Shown piece by piece: positions 39,583 through 49,756 of a stretch of DNA of 64,000 nt. Made by a program: the position numbers and the translations under genes. Each line of letters opens with the position of its first letter. The stretch's first letter is position 1. The notes under the pieces were generated by a model. It had not been told where the DNA came from, searched no databases, and saw nothing but the letters and a program-made list of their open reading frames with translations. Source of the stretch: Fulvia fulva (Eukaryota; Ascomycota; Dothideomycetes; Mycosphaerellales; Mycosphaerellaceae); the NCBI RefSeq assembly GCF_020509005.1, contig NC_063017.1, forward strand, positions 2,108,001 to 2,172,000. The letters run 5' to 3'.

Positions 39583-39824
39583 GATGTCTAAATGTTGTAT
39601 GTGCGTCGATCGATACTCCTGTTATTTCCAACGTTCGGTGAGCAAGTGTTGTTCGGAGGTGCAAATGCAAAAATCCATAATTCATTGCTGCGGCAAGTGA
39701 TGCCTGCAGGTGTGCTTTGACCACGCGCCACAAAACCCACGCGCCGGTAGAATGTCGGGCATGACCCTGCTTTCTGCCATAGCCCACGATCGATTCCTTT
39801 CCTTCACTAACAACATCCGCCACA
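39583..39824. promoter_or_regulatory. compact divergent promoter of SGT1 and PPX1
   Basis: This 242-bp region must serve both genes. The stretch contains ACACTTGCTCACC-like and GCGCCACAAAACCC sequences, but no motif I can name with confidence. Confidence 0.5.
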
Positions 39825-41063
39825 ATGTCTAGGCTCTCAATACGAGCATACCTATCAGCTGCGCGGCGGCACTTACAGAAATGCTTGATAGAGAAAAGCC
39901 ACACCTCTTTCGTCATCGGTAATGAATCTGCCGACCTGGACTCCATCACATGTGCTTTGATATATGGCTACCTTCTATCAGAAAGACCCGAAGTGAAGCG
40001 TTCTGGAAGTCTGGTAATCCCAGTCACCAACATACCAGCAGCCGACCTCCAGCTTCGTCCAGAACTTACAGCACTCCTCAAACATGCCGACATCAAGCCT
40101 TCCGAACTCATCACATTGGACGATATTGGGACAGATTCATTGTCAGCAGACAAGACTAGCTGGACGTTGGTAGACCACAACTCACTACAAGGCAAGCTGG
40201 GCGAGTTGTATCGAAGTCGTGTCATTGGCGTTGTCGATCATCATGATGATGAGCATACTGTGTCCGAAGATGCCCAGCCACGGATCATCACCAAGACTGG
40301 TAGTTGTCAGAGTCTGGTGATCAACCATTTGCGAGACACATGGCAGAAGATTTCGGATTCAGCAATGACAGTTGGTGCCGCACATCCGCAAAATAACGAA
40401 ACTTTGGTTGATGACCATGCTTATACTTCGACATGGGATGCACAAGCTGCGAAGATTGCTCTGGGAGCTATCTTGATCGACACAGTCGATCTGAAAGCAG
40501 AGCACAAAGTCACTGAGCATGACAAGAAAGCTTTCAGATTCCTGGAGGCGAAGATCAACATTTCGAGAAAGTACGGCAAGGACTACGACAGAGACAGGTT
40601 CTTCACGGAGATTGATGATGCCAAATCGAATCTGGATGGCCTTTCACTAGAGGACATCCTTCGGAAAGACTACAAGCAATGGACAGAAGGCGATCTCACA
40701 CTTGGTATCAGCAGCTGTGTACAGCCTATTTCGTACCTCACTGAGAAGGGAAAGGAGTTTCAAGGCTCGCTGAAAGCATTTGCCAAAAGCAAGTCTCTCG
40801 ATCTCTTCGTTATCATGCCTGCATTCAAGGAGGGGGGCAACTTTCAGCGTGAGATCTTACTCATGACGCTGAGCGAGAAGGGTAATGCAGCCGCTGAGCG
40901 TTTCGCCAAGAGTGGTCAGGAAGAGCTAGAGCTGGAGGATAAGGAGTCTTCGGCTTTGGGCAAGGACGATGAGATCAAGTCTCGGTACTTTTGGAACCAG
41001 AAGAACCTTGATGCGAGCAGGAAAAGGGTCGGACCTTTGCTGCGGGAGGCGATGAAGGGCTGA
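39825..41063 (+). CDS. PPX1: exopolyphosphatase (DHH family)
   Basis: Single exon, 412 aa. DHH phosphoesterase motifs are present: GNESADLDSI (motif with two metal-binding Asp), the DDIGTDSL region, and the signature VVDHHDDEH. A DHHA2 domain makes up the C-terminal part (from about 275: EDILRKDYKQWTEGDLTLGI, then FQREILLMTLSEKG). The enzyme cleaves terminal phosphates from inorganic polyphosphate using Mn or Mg (family knowledge). The N-terminus (MSRLSIRAYLSAARRHLQKC) is basic and could direct part of it to mitochondria, as reported for yeast Ppx1; this is inference. Confidence 0.93.
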   Translation: MSRLSIRAYLSAARRHLQKCLIEKSHTSFVIGNESADLDSITCALIYGYLLSERPEVKRSGSLVIPVTNIPAADLQLRPELTALLKHADIKPSELITLDDIGTDSLSADKTSWTLVDHNSLQGKLGELYRSRVIGVVDHHDDEHTVSEDAQPRIITKTGSCQSLVINHLRDTWQKISDSAMTVGAAHPQNNETLVDDHAYTSTWDAQAAKIALGAILIDTVDLKAEHKVTEHDKKAFRFLEAKINISRKYGKDYDRDRFFTEIDDAKSNLDGLSLEDILRKDYKQWTEGDLTLGISSCVQPISYLTEKGKEFQGSLKAFAKSKSLDLFVIMPAFKEGGNFQREILLMTLSEKGNAAAERFAKSGQEELELEDKESSALGKDDEIKSRYFWNQKNLDASRKRVGPLLREAMKG

Positions 41064-41606
41064 ACGTCCAAGGACATTGAAATATACCAGTCGGGCACCA
41101 CAACCCTAAGAGTCCGGCTTCAAGGACCAGGCTGGAGGATCCAGGGATGGGATGCGAGTCATCGAGCCGTGAACAGCCCTCGTCAGTAGAGCGTTTTCCG
41201 AAGCCATCGACTCCGCAAGTTTGTGAGGCCAACTGAGAAGGCCCCGGGCCTCGCATACTTTGGAGCCTCGCGACCGGGTCTCTATAGCATCCCTTCGCAG
41301 TTCCGAGGACGAGGCTCTTGGATGAGGGAGCATGTATGTGGGCCTTCCACATCACCGAAACGAAAGTCACAGGAGAGCCGGCCATCTCATGACGCAGTAT
41401 GTGCAATCGCTCAGGAAGTTTCAGTCTTTTGGTATCTATCTGACACGAAACGCCGCGAACGTCTATCCATCCAATGCAGTTACCTCGTCCATCATGTCAT
41501 GCAGTGCAACGTAGCAACGATTTCATCGCCGTGCTTGCGCTCTATCCGCATGCTGCAAACACAAAGGAACCTTAATTCAGCTAAGCAAAACTCTCACAGG
41601 GCACGT
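41064..41606. other. intergenic, between convergent gene ends
   Basis: This 543-bp gap lies between the PPX1 and ARB1 stops. It has short open frames only and no RNA gene was found. Confidence 0.5.
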
Positions 41607-43552
41607 TTAGACTGCACCGGTCGAGGTCATCTTGTTCCGGAGCTTCTTCTTGTATTCTCCGATGGTGCCGTTCCACCTGGTGACCGTCTTGTTCTCGCAC
41701 ACCATGATGTCCTTGGCAATCTTGTCGAGCAGTCTATAAAGTGTCAGTGAAAGTTGTATCAAAGAGTGGTTATGTGTGCTTACCTGAAGTCGTGAGAGAC
41801 GACGACAACACCTCCTGAGAATGCATTGATAGCGTCTGCCAGCGAGTCGATGGTCGGGATATCGAGACCGTTGGTAGGCTCGTCGAGCAAGAGCATGTTT
41901 GGACTTTCAATTGCGAGCAGTGCGAATACAATACGCGACTTCTGGCCTTCGGAAAGTGTACCCATGACGGCAGTCTGGGACTCACCAGACAGACCGTAGC
42001 GACCAAGCTGTTGACGCCAGTACTGGTAGTCTTGTGAGATGGCGGGGTACTTGTCGCGGACGAAATCGAGAGCAGACTTTGTCAAGTCGAGCTGCTCAGC
42101 AGAGTGCTGGCTGTACATGCCGAGCTTCAAGTGAGTGTGACGGGAGACGGATCCAGAGGTAGGGGACAGCTTGCCAGTGAAGATGCGGAGCAGTGTAGAC
42201 TTTCCAACACCGTTGGGTCCGACGAGTGCGGTTCTGCTGTCCATGTCGACACCGAAGTCGAGGTTCTCGTAGAGGTTGTCCTCCTTCTTGCCGGAGTAGG
42301 AGAATGTGACGTTGTCGAGGGACAGCACTGGTGGAGGAAGCTTCTCGACATCTGCGAAACGGAATGTGAAGATGCGGTCCTGGTGCACTGGCTGGATGAA
42401 GCCATCTGCCTCCATCTTGTCTAGGATCTTTTGTCGAGACTTGGCTTGACGCACCAAGTTGGCGTAGGTACCGGCCTTGGCGATGAACTCTTTGATGTGC
42501 TTGATCTCGTCTTGCTGCTTCTCGTATGCCTTTTGCTGGTTGACTTCCTGCTCTGTCCTTGTCTTCATGTACGAGTCGTAGTTACCACCGTAGTACATCA
42601 GACCCTTCATACGCATGTCAATCATGTTTGTGCAGACACCGTTCAAGAAGTCCATAGAGTGTGAAACCAGAATGAGAGTGCGGTCCCACTTCTTCATGTA
42701 CTCTTCCAGCCACACACAGGCTTCCAGATCCAAATGTGCTGTCGGGTCGTCCAGGAGCAGAAGAGATGGCTTGACGAAGAGAGCCTTGGCCAAGGCGACA
42801 CGCATACGCCAACCACCAGACATGTCCTTGGTCTTCTTGTCCATGGTCTTCTTGTTGAAGCCGAGACCAGTCAGAATGAGACCAGCACGGGTGTGGAATG
42901 TAGATGGATCCATGCCGTCGAGACGCTCGTAGATATCCTCGAGCTTCGGGCTGTCTGGACCTTCGTCTTCAAGGATTGTCTCTGCAAGCTCTTCCAATCT
43001 CTTCATCTCACGTTCTGCCGAGTTCACCACCCACTGGAGCGCGCCGGTGTCAGATGGCTCAGCGCCCTCGTTGAGTAGGTAGATGTCGATGTGGTCTGGG
43101 AATGGGAATTCGCGAGCGGCAATTGCCTTGAGGAGAGTCGACTTTCCGCAGCCGTTCTCACCAAGGAGACCATATCGTCGGCCGTAGTTGACCTCGAGTG
43201 TAGTATCGTTGAAGAGAACCTTGCCGTGGAACACGAGCGAGGCGGATGTGATCTTGACGTCGCGGCTCTGCTCGAGAGATGCCAGCACACCAGTCGTCAC
43301 ACGGTCGGAGATACCGTCTTTGTCTTCCTGGAGTTTGAGCTTTTGAACTTTTGCGCTCAGCTTGCTGTCGGTGTTCTGCGGGAGCGCATCGCCGTCGGCG
43401 TCCTCGAGTGGCTCGTCGTCGCCGTTAACAGACGAGTTCTCGCTGGCGGCGGTGGATGCGTTCTTGGAGGCGACCTTGCTGGCAGCCGTCTTCTTGTCCT
43501 TGCCGGCCGCGGCCTTCTTGGCTTCACGTGCTGCCTTTGATGCGGAGACCAT
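41607..43552 (-). CDS. ARB1: ABC-F ATPase Arb1, ribosome biogenesis/export factor
   Basis: Exon 1 is 43552-41784, with a 50-nt intron (GTAAGC...TTTATAG, phase 2), and exon 2 is 41733-41607, giving 631 aa. A Lys/Ala-rich N-terminal extension is followed by two ABC domains without membrane helices. Domain 1 has [11 protein letters not shown], signature [14 protein letters not shown] and Walker [13 protein letters not shown]; the D-D-P-T-A variant is normal for Arb1. Domain 2 has [11 protein letters not shown], signature LSEGQKSRI and [12 protein letters not shown]. The join [16 protein letters not shown] restores the conserved C-terminus. Arb1 shuttles between nucleus and cytosol and is needed for 40S and 60S maturation (family knowledge). 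Confidence 0.95.
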
Positions 43553-44486
43553 GGTTGCGGTGTTGTTGTAGGTGATGTAGAGGCGGTATTCCGGAGGTGA
43601 AAAAGTATTGGCCTCTTGTGGTGGGCTGTGAGGTAGTGGGGTTCAAAGGTCGAAGAAACTTCAAAGTTGACCCGTTGGGCAGACAGACGGCGAACTTGAG
43701 ATGCTCGTCGCTCGACTATGTATGGATGGACTCGTTGTGCAGCCTGCTGCAGAGAAGTAGCGTCAGAAGTACAAAGACGATTTCAACAATGTGCACTTCC
43801 ACAATTCTCTGTCTATCTGCTGAGAAGAGGGTCCATTCCGCCTTGTTGAAAGCGGTTAGCGCGTCTCTCATACGTCAGTCGCCAGCAGCCATGCTCGATT
43901 TTGTGCCTCAGCTTGTGATTGAGTCTCTACTACATCACCATTGCTATTCGTGAGATGCCCAAGTGGACTGTAACTTGAAAGCATGGATTGCTGGGATCCG
44001 AAGAAGTTGTGGGCACACTCTATCCTGTAGCATACAGGCTTGTGTCAAAGGAGAGAGATACATGAAGCAGAACATCTATCGAGCTCGGACTTCACGCAGT
44101 AATACTGTGTCATCTTCAATCTCTGTAAGGCAAAGGACAGCCATGCAACACCACACGGACCTTTGCCAGGGACCATAAAAATACTGTCTACTGGCGACAA
44201 ACGTGCGCAGTATTAACTGTACAACTGTTCGATGTGTGTGTATCTGAGCATCGTTCATGGCAGCGATTGTAGGCTACATGCATTTGTCCAATGATCGGGA
44301 GCTTTCAGTGTGGGCATGAAAGCCGGAGTCGTTGAACGTGAAAGCTCACTCACCAAAACTATGACCATTGTCCCGAAATTTGCATCCAACACCCACCAAA
44401 AAAAGTTCACCTAAGCACTAACATGGACAGAAGATGTTGGCGAGTCGACCACATTGGCTGGAAATTGTCCCAAACAACGCCAAAAA
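43553..44486. promoter_or_regulatory. upstream region of ARB1, otherwise empty
   Basis: This is 934 bp from the ARB1 start to the tRNA-like element. The first 200 bp presumably hold the ARB1 promoter. Short frames only; nothing else recognised. Confidence 0.4.
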
Positions 44487-44561
44487 GATAGCTTCCCTTG
44501 GTTTCGATCCAAGGGCCTTCGGGTCAACCCGCCACGATGTTATCGAGTGTTATGAGCTATC
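44487..44561 (-). ncRNA. 75-nt tRNA-like element with Pol III-type signals
   Basis: On the minus strand the first and last seven bases pair perfectly (GATAGCT with AGCTATC). Inside are three hairpins: CGAT-aac-ATCG, CGGG-ttga-CCCG, and CCCTTGG-atcgaaa-CCAAGGG next to the 3' end. An A-box-like TAGCTCATAAC near the start and GGATCGAAACC, which fits the B-box core GWTCRANNC, are present. TTTTT (44486-44482) follows at once, as in a Pol III terminator. The T-arm bases fall at canonical tRNA positions 49-65. However, the D and anticodon arms are too short for a normal tRNA, there is no standard 7-base anticodon loop, and loop base 54 is A instead of T. It could be a tRNA pseudogene, a tRNA-derived element, or an unknown small RNA. 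Confidence 0.35.
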
Positions 44562-45455
44562 CAGGTTGTTAACCAATTGTTACATCGTACTGGTGGCCGA
44601 ACGACTACTCACCCCGACTGCATGATATCAGTGACAGAACAAAGTTGATAAGACCGGTAATTACAAACCGCGCTTCCTGGATGGCCGTTAGAATGGATTT
44701 CAAACAATCGATGCAATAGTGGGGCACGTGCCGCTGCCTGGAAGAAGGTCAGTGCACAGTTTTGAAGCTTCTTATGACGGTCACACTGACGCCAGGCTGG
44801 GAGATAGTTAGCATCAGATCCATGAACTCAGCAATCGTGTGCGCTTACAAGCTGTTGAACTGTGCAACCAAATTGGAATACTTGATGAGTAAGCAGAAAT
44901 TTTGGCTCAATATATAGATCAGCCCTTGGCACACTCCCCATGTTTCACAAGGACCTTCAGGTGCCCCCAAACCTCGACACCTCGACGCCTCGACCGCATT
45001 TCGAGTCGCTTGTCAACAAATGACTGACCGTCGAGTCCGAGTTTGGACCTTCAGTTATAGAGACAGCCGTAAGAGAAGATTATGGCGAAGCACCGGAGCA
45101 TATTCCCATCCACTGTCCGGTGCAGGGTCATGTGGAGAACCAGTATTACTGCAGAAAATCCAGTGGTCACTTGTCGCGGCCAAGTGATTCTGGCGTGGTA
45201 TGGAGCTCGAGGTCCAGTCTGATGCCATCTGGGCACAGAGCTATCGATGGTAATAGTCGGACCTTTTATCCGGTGTACATTCTATCCGATGTACATTTCT
45301 TTTGCCTGCAGCTGAGACATTACTACCCGGCCAGAGAGTGGCGGGAGGATTTTGGAAGTGCTCGACAACAAGGCTGATGCTTCGGATGGAGGCTGCCAGT
45401 CCATTGCTCAATGCATTTCTGCGTAGAAGTATTGCACATGGCTTGATGCCATATC
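44562..45455. other. intergenic
   Basis: This 894-bp gap between the tRNA-like element and the 3' end of the small unknown gene contains only short overlapping frames. CTTCAGGTGCC...CCTCGACACCTCGACGCCTC near 44957-44992 is a short local repeat of cctcgac. Nothing else was seen. Confidence 0.4.
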
Positions 45456-45951
45456 TCATAAACGATCCTCACTTCCAGTATATCCCATACCCTTCTTCCA
45501 CCAAGCAAGTATACCACGGTTGTCCATCTGCACTGCAAAGTCCTTGACCGAATCCGTCTCATACAGTCCAGTCCTGTGGTCCGACCCAGAAGGATGCATC
45601 GCATCTCTTTCTATCGCTGCAGGCCTTGCAACAAGCTGAAAGTCCTTGTATCGTAACCTCTGCAGTACGGACGCGTCCAGGTCAGCCTCCACGGAAAGCC
45701 TTACTGCGGGCATAGTCGGCCGCAGACACGCTGACATGCTGACGCACCTGTACAGCTGCTACCCAATTTTCGACGTTCCCCATTGCTCCTTCGCAGTACA
45801 TCACACCAGGAGGACTGCCGCTTCGTAGCAGTGCAAAGACATCTTCGTGCGCGGCCGCTTGTCGCAACTTGGCGACTTTCTTACGAGAGGTAATGTGGTG
45901 CGTTCGAATCAAGGCATTCCAGATAGGGCGTGCCGCGTTGGAGCTGGACAT
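45456..45951 (-). CDS. small conserved-looking protein of unknown function (135 aa)
   Basis: Exon 1 is 45951-45748, with an 88-nt phase-0 intron (GTGCGT...TACTGCAG), and exon 2 is 45659-45456. The product has a basic helix start (IRTHHITSRKKVAKLRQAAA), then HEDVFALLRSGSPPGVMYCE and, across the splice join, NWVAAVQ-RLRYKDFQLVA, ending GILAWWKKGMGYT. The dense pattern of aromatic and basic residues and the clean in-frame join argue for a real gene. The MYCEG...LRYKDFQL part reminds me of RWD-associated or DUF1115-like sequences, where a CEG and a downstream W/Y-rich strand occur, but I cannot confirm this. The ATG at 45951 is used because the preceding in-frame codon is TTG. Confidence 0.6.
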
Positions 45952-46683
45952 CAAGAGCTATTCGAAGTCAGATGCCATACGGTGATCATCGCATTGGCTG
46001 AAGGTGTAAAAGCTGTTGAGGGATGCGAGAAGGAAGGAACGACAACCGCGTTCTTCCATGAGTTGGATTGCCGTTCTGGGCATGGCGTTGAATGTCGCTT
46101 CAGCTCAGCTCTCCTGCCACTTCTGATCTCTACCTCTATTTTATCACGGTACAGCAAGAACACAAACTATCGGTACTTCACGATAGACTGCAATCTTGGC
46201 CGGCACTGTCAAGACCATCTCGATGCAGCTTCAGCGTCCAGCATACCTCATAGAGTGACTAACCCGGCAGACCTCTTACGAATGCATTCCTTCGACACGA
46301 AGGCTTACATCGCATATAGTGACACAACTGGGCGTGTGTGACCCCAATACTGCTGCAAGTCGATGGAGCATCCCGCTTTATGGGCTGCCTAATTCGCAAG
46401 GCTAATGATCCTGGGTCATGCACGAAGGACCATCGGTATCCACGTTTCAGCTCAGCTCCTCTCTGATCGACCAGTCGCGCTGCTCTCAGAGCCAAAGCAC
46501 AGTCCGGACTCCGCACGATTCTGATTCTGGGCAGTGCTGCAGGTCAGCTTCGGCTGGATTATTGCAATGGAGCTGTCGGCGTTAGGAGGTAGGTGAGAGT
46601 ATTAATATGGACCGCCATTTCTTATAGCATACTTCTGGTTCTGCTCTTCCCATCACACATCCTATCTCTACAGAACAATCAAC
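45952..46683. promoter_or_regulatory. divergent region upstream of the 135-aa gene and the aldehyde dehydrogenase
   Basis: This is 732 bp. Just ahead of the aldehyde dehydrogenase ATG the plus strand is C/T-rich with CCCATCACACATCCTATCTC and ends ...ACAATCAACATGG, a typical fungal leader. Short frames elsewhere are not supported. Confidence 0.4.
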
Positions 46684-48132
46684 ATGGGCTTTCCAATTCC
46701 AGCAGACAAGATTGAGACTCGCCATTACATCAATGGCGAGTTCGCAGCATCCTCCGACAAAGCTACCTTCGAGCTGAAATCGCCATACTCGCATGAGAAG
46801 ATTGCCGATATCAGCGAGGCTTCAGTGGATGACACGAACCGCGCTGTTGCGGCTGCGAAGGCTGCATTTCCAGCATGGGCGGCAAAGAGTCCAGCAGAAC
46901 GTGGCGCGCTGATGAAGGCTCTGGCTGGAAAGATGAGACCTCTTCACGATGAGCTTGCACAGCTGAACGCTATGGACATGGGCAGACCCGTATATTGATC
47001 ACGATGCAACAATGCAGTCTGAATAAGCTGATGTATCTAGGTGTCTACCTATTTCGATGGCTACTACGCAGCAAGTTTATTTGAGCACTACGCGGAGGCT
47101 GGATACGAAGCCAAAGGCACTACATCACTCAACACTCCTGGCTTCGTGAACATGACCTTTCGCCAGCCTATCGGTCCAGTCGCTGCCATCATCCCATGGA
47201 ACATCCCAACCCTGTCTTTCGCCATGAAGATCGCACCAGCGCTTGGTGCGGGCTGCACCATTGTGCTCAAGACGAGCGAGAAGGCACCCTTGACGCCAGC
47301 TAGACTAGCTCATGCAGTCCACGAATGTGGCTTCCCTCCTGGAGTTATCAACATCCTCTCCGGCCATGGCACACCATCAGGGGCCACACTTGCCAGCCAC
47401 ATGGATATTCGAATGGTAAACTTTACCGGATCCACCTTCACCGGCCGCAAGATTCAAGCTGCCGCCGCATCCAGCAACTTGAAGAAAGTAGTCTTGGAGC
47501 TTGGTGGCAAGTCACCGGCCCTCGTCTTCGAGGATGCAGACCTCAAGAAAGCCGCAGCCGACACCGCGGGATCTATGCACATGCTCATGGGCCAGGCTTG
47601 CGTGGCGAACAGCCGTGTTTACGTTCAGGAATCCGTCGCGGAGAAGTTCAAGGAGGCATTTATTGCCAACTTCGCTTCACCGAAGAAGGGTGATCCTCTC
47701 GATCCTGAGACGCAGCAGGGGCCACAGGCCGATGGACTCCAGCATGAGCGTATCAAGTCCTACCTCCAAGCGGCGTCTGAGGGTAAGGGTAAGCTAGAGA
47801 CTGGTGGCAAGGCTACGCAGCATGATGGCAAGGGGTACTTCATTGAGCCGACGATGTACTCCAACGTCGATGAAAATGAGAAGACGCAGAAGGAGGAGGT
47901 CTTCGGGCCTTTCGTCAACATCAACACTTTCAAGACTGAAGCCGAAGCGCTTGAAAAGGCCAATGCGACAGAATATGGGCTGTACTTCTCGGTCTACACC
48001 AAGGATATCAACAGGGCAATGCGCGTGGCGAAGGCAGCGGAGTCAGGTACCGTGGCAGTCAATTGCACGAGTCCGTCGATGGCTATGGACACTCCCTTCG
48101 GAGGCTACAAAGGTAGCGGGCAAGGGAGATAG
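46684..48132 (+). CDS. aldehyde dehydrogenase with premature stop near the C-terminus
   Basis: Exon 1 is 46684-46989; the intron is 51 nt (GTATAT...TATCTAG, phase 0); exon 2 begins at 47041. It is an NAD(P)-dependent ALDH of class 1/2 type. The catalytic set is intact: Asn in PWNIP, Glu in LELGGKSP, nucleophile Cys in GQACVANSR, NAD fold GSTFTGRK, and EEVFGPF. After PFGGYKGSGQGR comes TAG at 48130-48132. The same frame then continues for 31 codons (GIGYSLEEHLEIKTVLFKID and on) to TAA at 48226, which is exactly the missing ALDH C-terminal strand and helix. The truncated form is 465 aa against about 496 expected. The lost part shapes the subunit interface, so the product may be unstable. A base error or stop readthrough are alternatives. 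Confidence 0.88.
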
Positions 48133-48228
48133 GGTATTGGCTACAGCTTGGAGGAGCACCTTGAGATCAAGACGGTGTTGTTCAAGATTGATGATGATGT
48201 TGGCAACCCTATCATGGTCGGCCATTAA

Positions 48229-48717
48229 ATGGTACATCGGCAGGATAGCATGTATGTACACTAAAGGGGAGTGCGGGACATGGTGTGATCGTTCCCCATC
48301 ATCATGCGGACTGTGTGGCATTCGCATGGGCACATTGACAGGTGATGTACATTTTGACGGTGTGATGTGTTGAAAGCGATAAATCCCACGGTCTCAGATC
48401 GAGCATCCTGCTTTTTACGACCGTGACGGCATCAAAAACACCGTTAGATACCATGATAACTCGAATAACATAGCGAAGACCACCAAATGACATTTTCAGA
48501 CATCTCAGCCTTCGTTCGAGCATATCGTCGTCGTCCCATGGCTTTTCCTGGCACGCTACCTCAACACTATCGGGAAGGCCCGCCTACCAGCCGACTTCGG
48601 TGGAGCAACGATCGAGTGACGTTCAACTTCGAGATTACCAATCGACATGGCAAATATTTCTTGACAAGATATAGTACTGTTCATGTAACACACATCGGTA
48701 GGTCCAAGATCGCAACA
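48229..48717. other. intergenic and 5' region of CFD1
   Basis: This 489-bp stretch runs from the natural ALDH stop to the CFD1 ATG. The CFD1 frame is open from 48487, and two in-frame ATGs (48487 and 48538) would add up to 77 residues unlike any Cfd1, so the later start was chosen. Confidence 0.45.
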
Positions 48718-49644
48718 ATGTCGCTCAAGGACATCAACCACATAACGCTGGTGCTATCGGGCAAAGGAGGCGTCGGTAAATCGAGCGTCACCACCCAACT
48801 TGCACTCTCGCTATCACTGCAGGGACACTCGGTCGGCGTGCTCGATGTCGACCTCACTGGACCTTCGATTCCGCGCTTCTTTGGCATCGAGACGAGCAAA
48901 GTCACGCAGGCGCCTGGTGGATGGTTGCCGGTACCGATCCATGAAGCAAGAGATGGGCAGCAGGCGAACGGACATGGAAGTGATGCGCAAAAGATCGGAA
49001 AGCTGAGCTGCATGTCGCTAGGCTTTCTGCTTGCGAACAGAGGTGATGCGGTGGTGTGGAGAGGTCCGAAGAAGACGGCGATGATCAGGCAGTTCCTTAC
49101 CGATGTCCAGTGGGGCAGCCTGGACTATCTTCTCATCGACACACCACCGGGAACGAGCGACGAGCATATCTCACTAGTTGAGACTCTGCTCAAGTCTGCA
49201 ACACCGGAGCAGCTTTCTGGCGCTGTCATTGTCACCACACCCCAGGCCATCAGTGTGAGCGACGTGAAGAAAGAGATCAACTTCTGCAAGAAGACGGGTG
49301 TGCACGTGCTGGGAGTGGTGGAGAACATGGCTGGCTTCGTGTGTCCGAACTGCTCCGAGTGCACCAATGTCTTCTCAAAGGGAGGAGGCGAAACCATGGC
49401 CCAGGAGTTTCAAGTGCCGTTCCTGGGCAGCATACCAATTGACCCAATGTTCATTCGTCTCATCGAGGAGGGCAAGAGACCGATATATCCCCAGGGCACG
49501 ATCATCGAAGGGCAGGATTTGAAAGATGACCAAGCAGATGTGGACGATACCTCTGGACTACTGGTGGAGAAGTATACAGCCTGCTCACTTTCGAAGATCT
49601 TTGATGGTATTACCAAAGAACTAACTACGAGAATCGAACGATGA
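48718..49644 (+). CDS. CFD1: cytosolic Fe-S cluster assembly scaffold Cfd1 (Mrp/Nbp35 ATPase)
   Basis: Single exon, 308 aa from [10 protein letters not shown] at 48718, which fits the family length and the usual short N-terminus. Deviant Walker A is GKGGVGKSS, followed by [21 protein letters not shown], and Walker B-like [14 protein letters not shown]. The cluster-bridging CPNCSEC near residue 205 carries the CX2C Cys pair of Cfd1/Nbp35. Unlike Nbp35, it lacks the N-terminal four-Cys ferredoxin-like motif. Cfd1 forms a hetero-complex with Nbp35 and builds [4Fe-4S] clusters for cytosolic and nuclear proteins (family knowledge). Confidence 0.94.
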   Translation: MSLKDINHITLVLSGKGGVGKSSVTTQLALSLSLQGHSVGVLDVDLTGPSIPRFFGIETSKVTQAPGGWLPVPIHEARDGQQANGHGSDAQKIGKLSCMSLGFLLANRGDAVVWRGPKKTAMIRQFLTDVQWGSLDYLLIDTPPGTSDEHISLVETLLKSATPEQLSGAVIVTTPQAISVSDVKKEINFCKKTGVHVLGVVENMAGFVCPNCSECTNVFSKGGGETMAQEFQVPFLGSIPIDPMFIRLIEEGKRPIYPQGTIIEGQDLKDDQADVDDTSGLLVEKYTACSLSKIFDGITKELTTRIER

Positions 49645-49756
49645 AGGAGTATGCTATGCTATGCTACGCCGAGTCTGTACATTCGAACGCCACGCTTTGT
49701 ACACTTTCACCCGAGGAGCTTGCAGATTCGGTTCGCGCTCCAATCCTCCCGACAGC

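Noticed and set aside
45890..45910. tRNA B-box-like GTTCGAATC
   Set aside because: Flanking bases do not form a T stem or acceptor stem, and it lies in a coding exon on the other strand.
48130..48228. Readthrough of the ALDH TAG to reach a peroxisomal signal
   Set aside because: The extension ends in MVGH, not an SKL-type signal, and is simply the normal ALDH C-terminus, so a nonsense change is the simpler reading.
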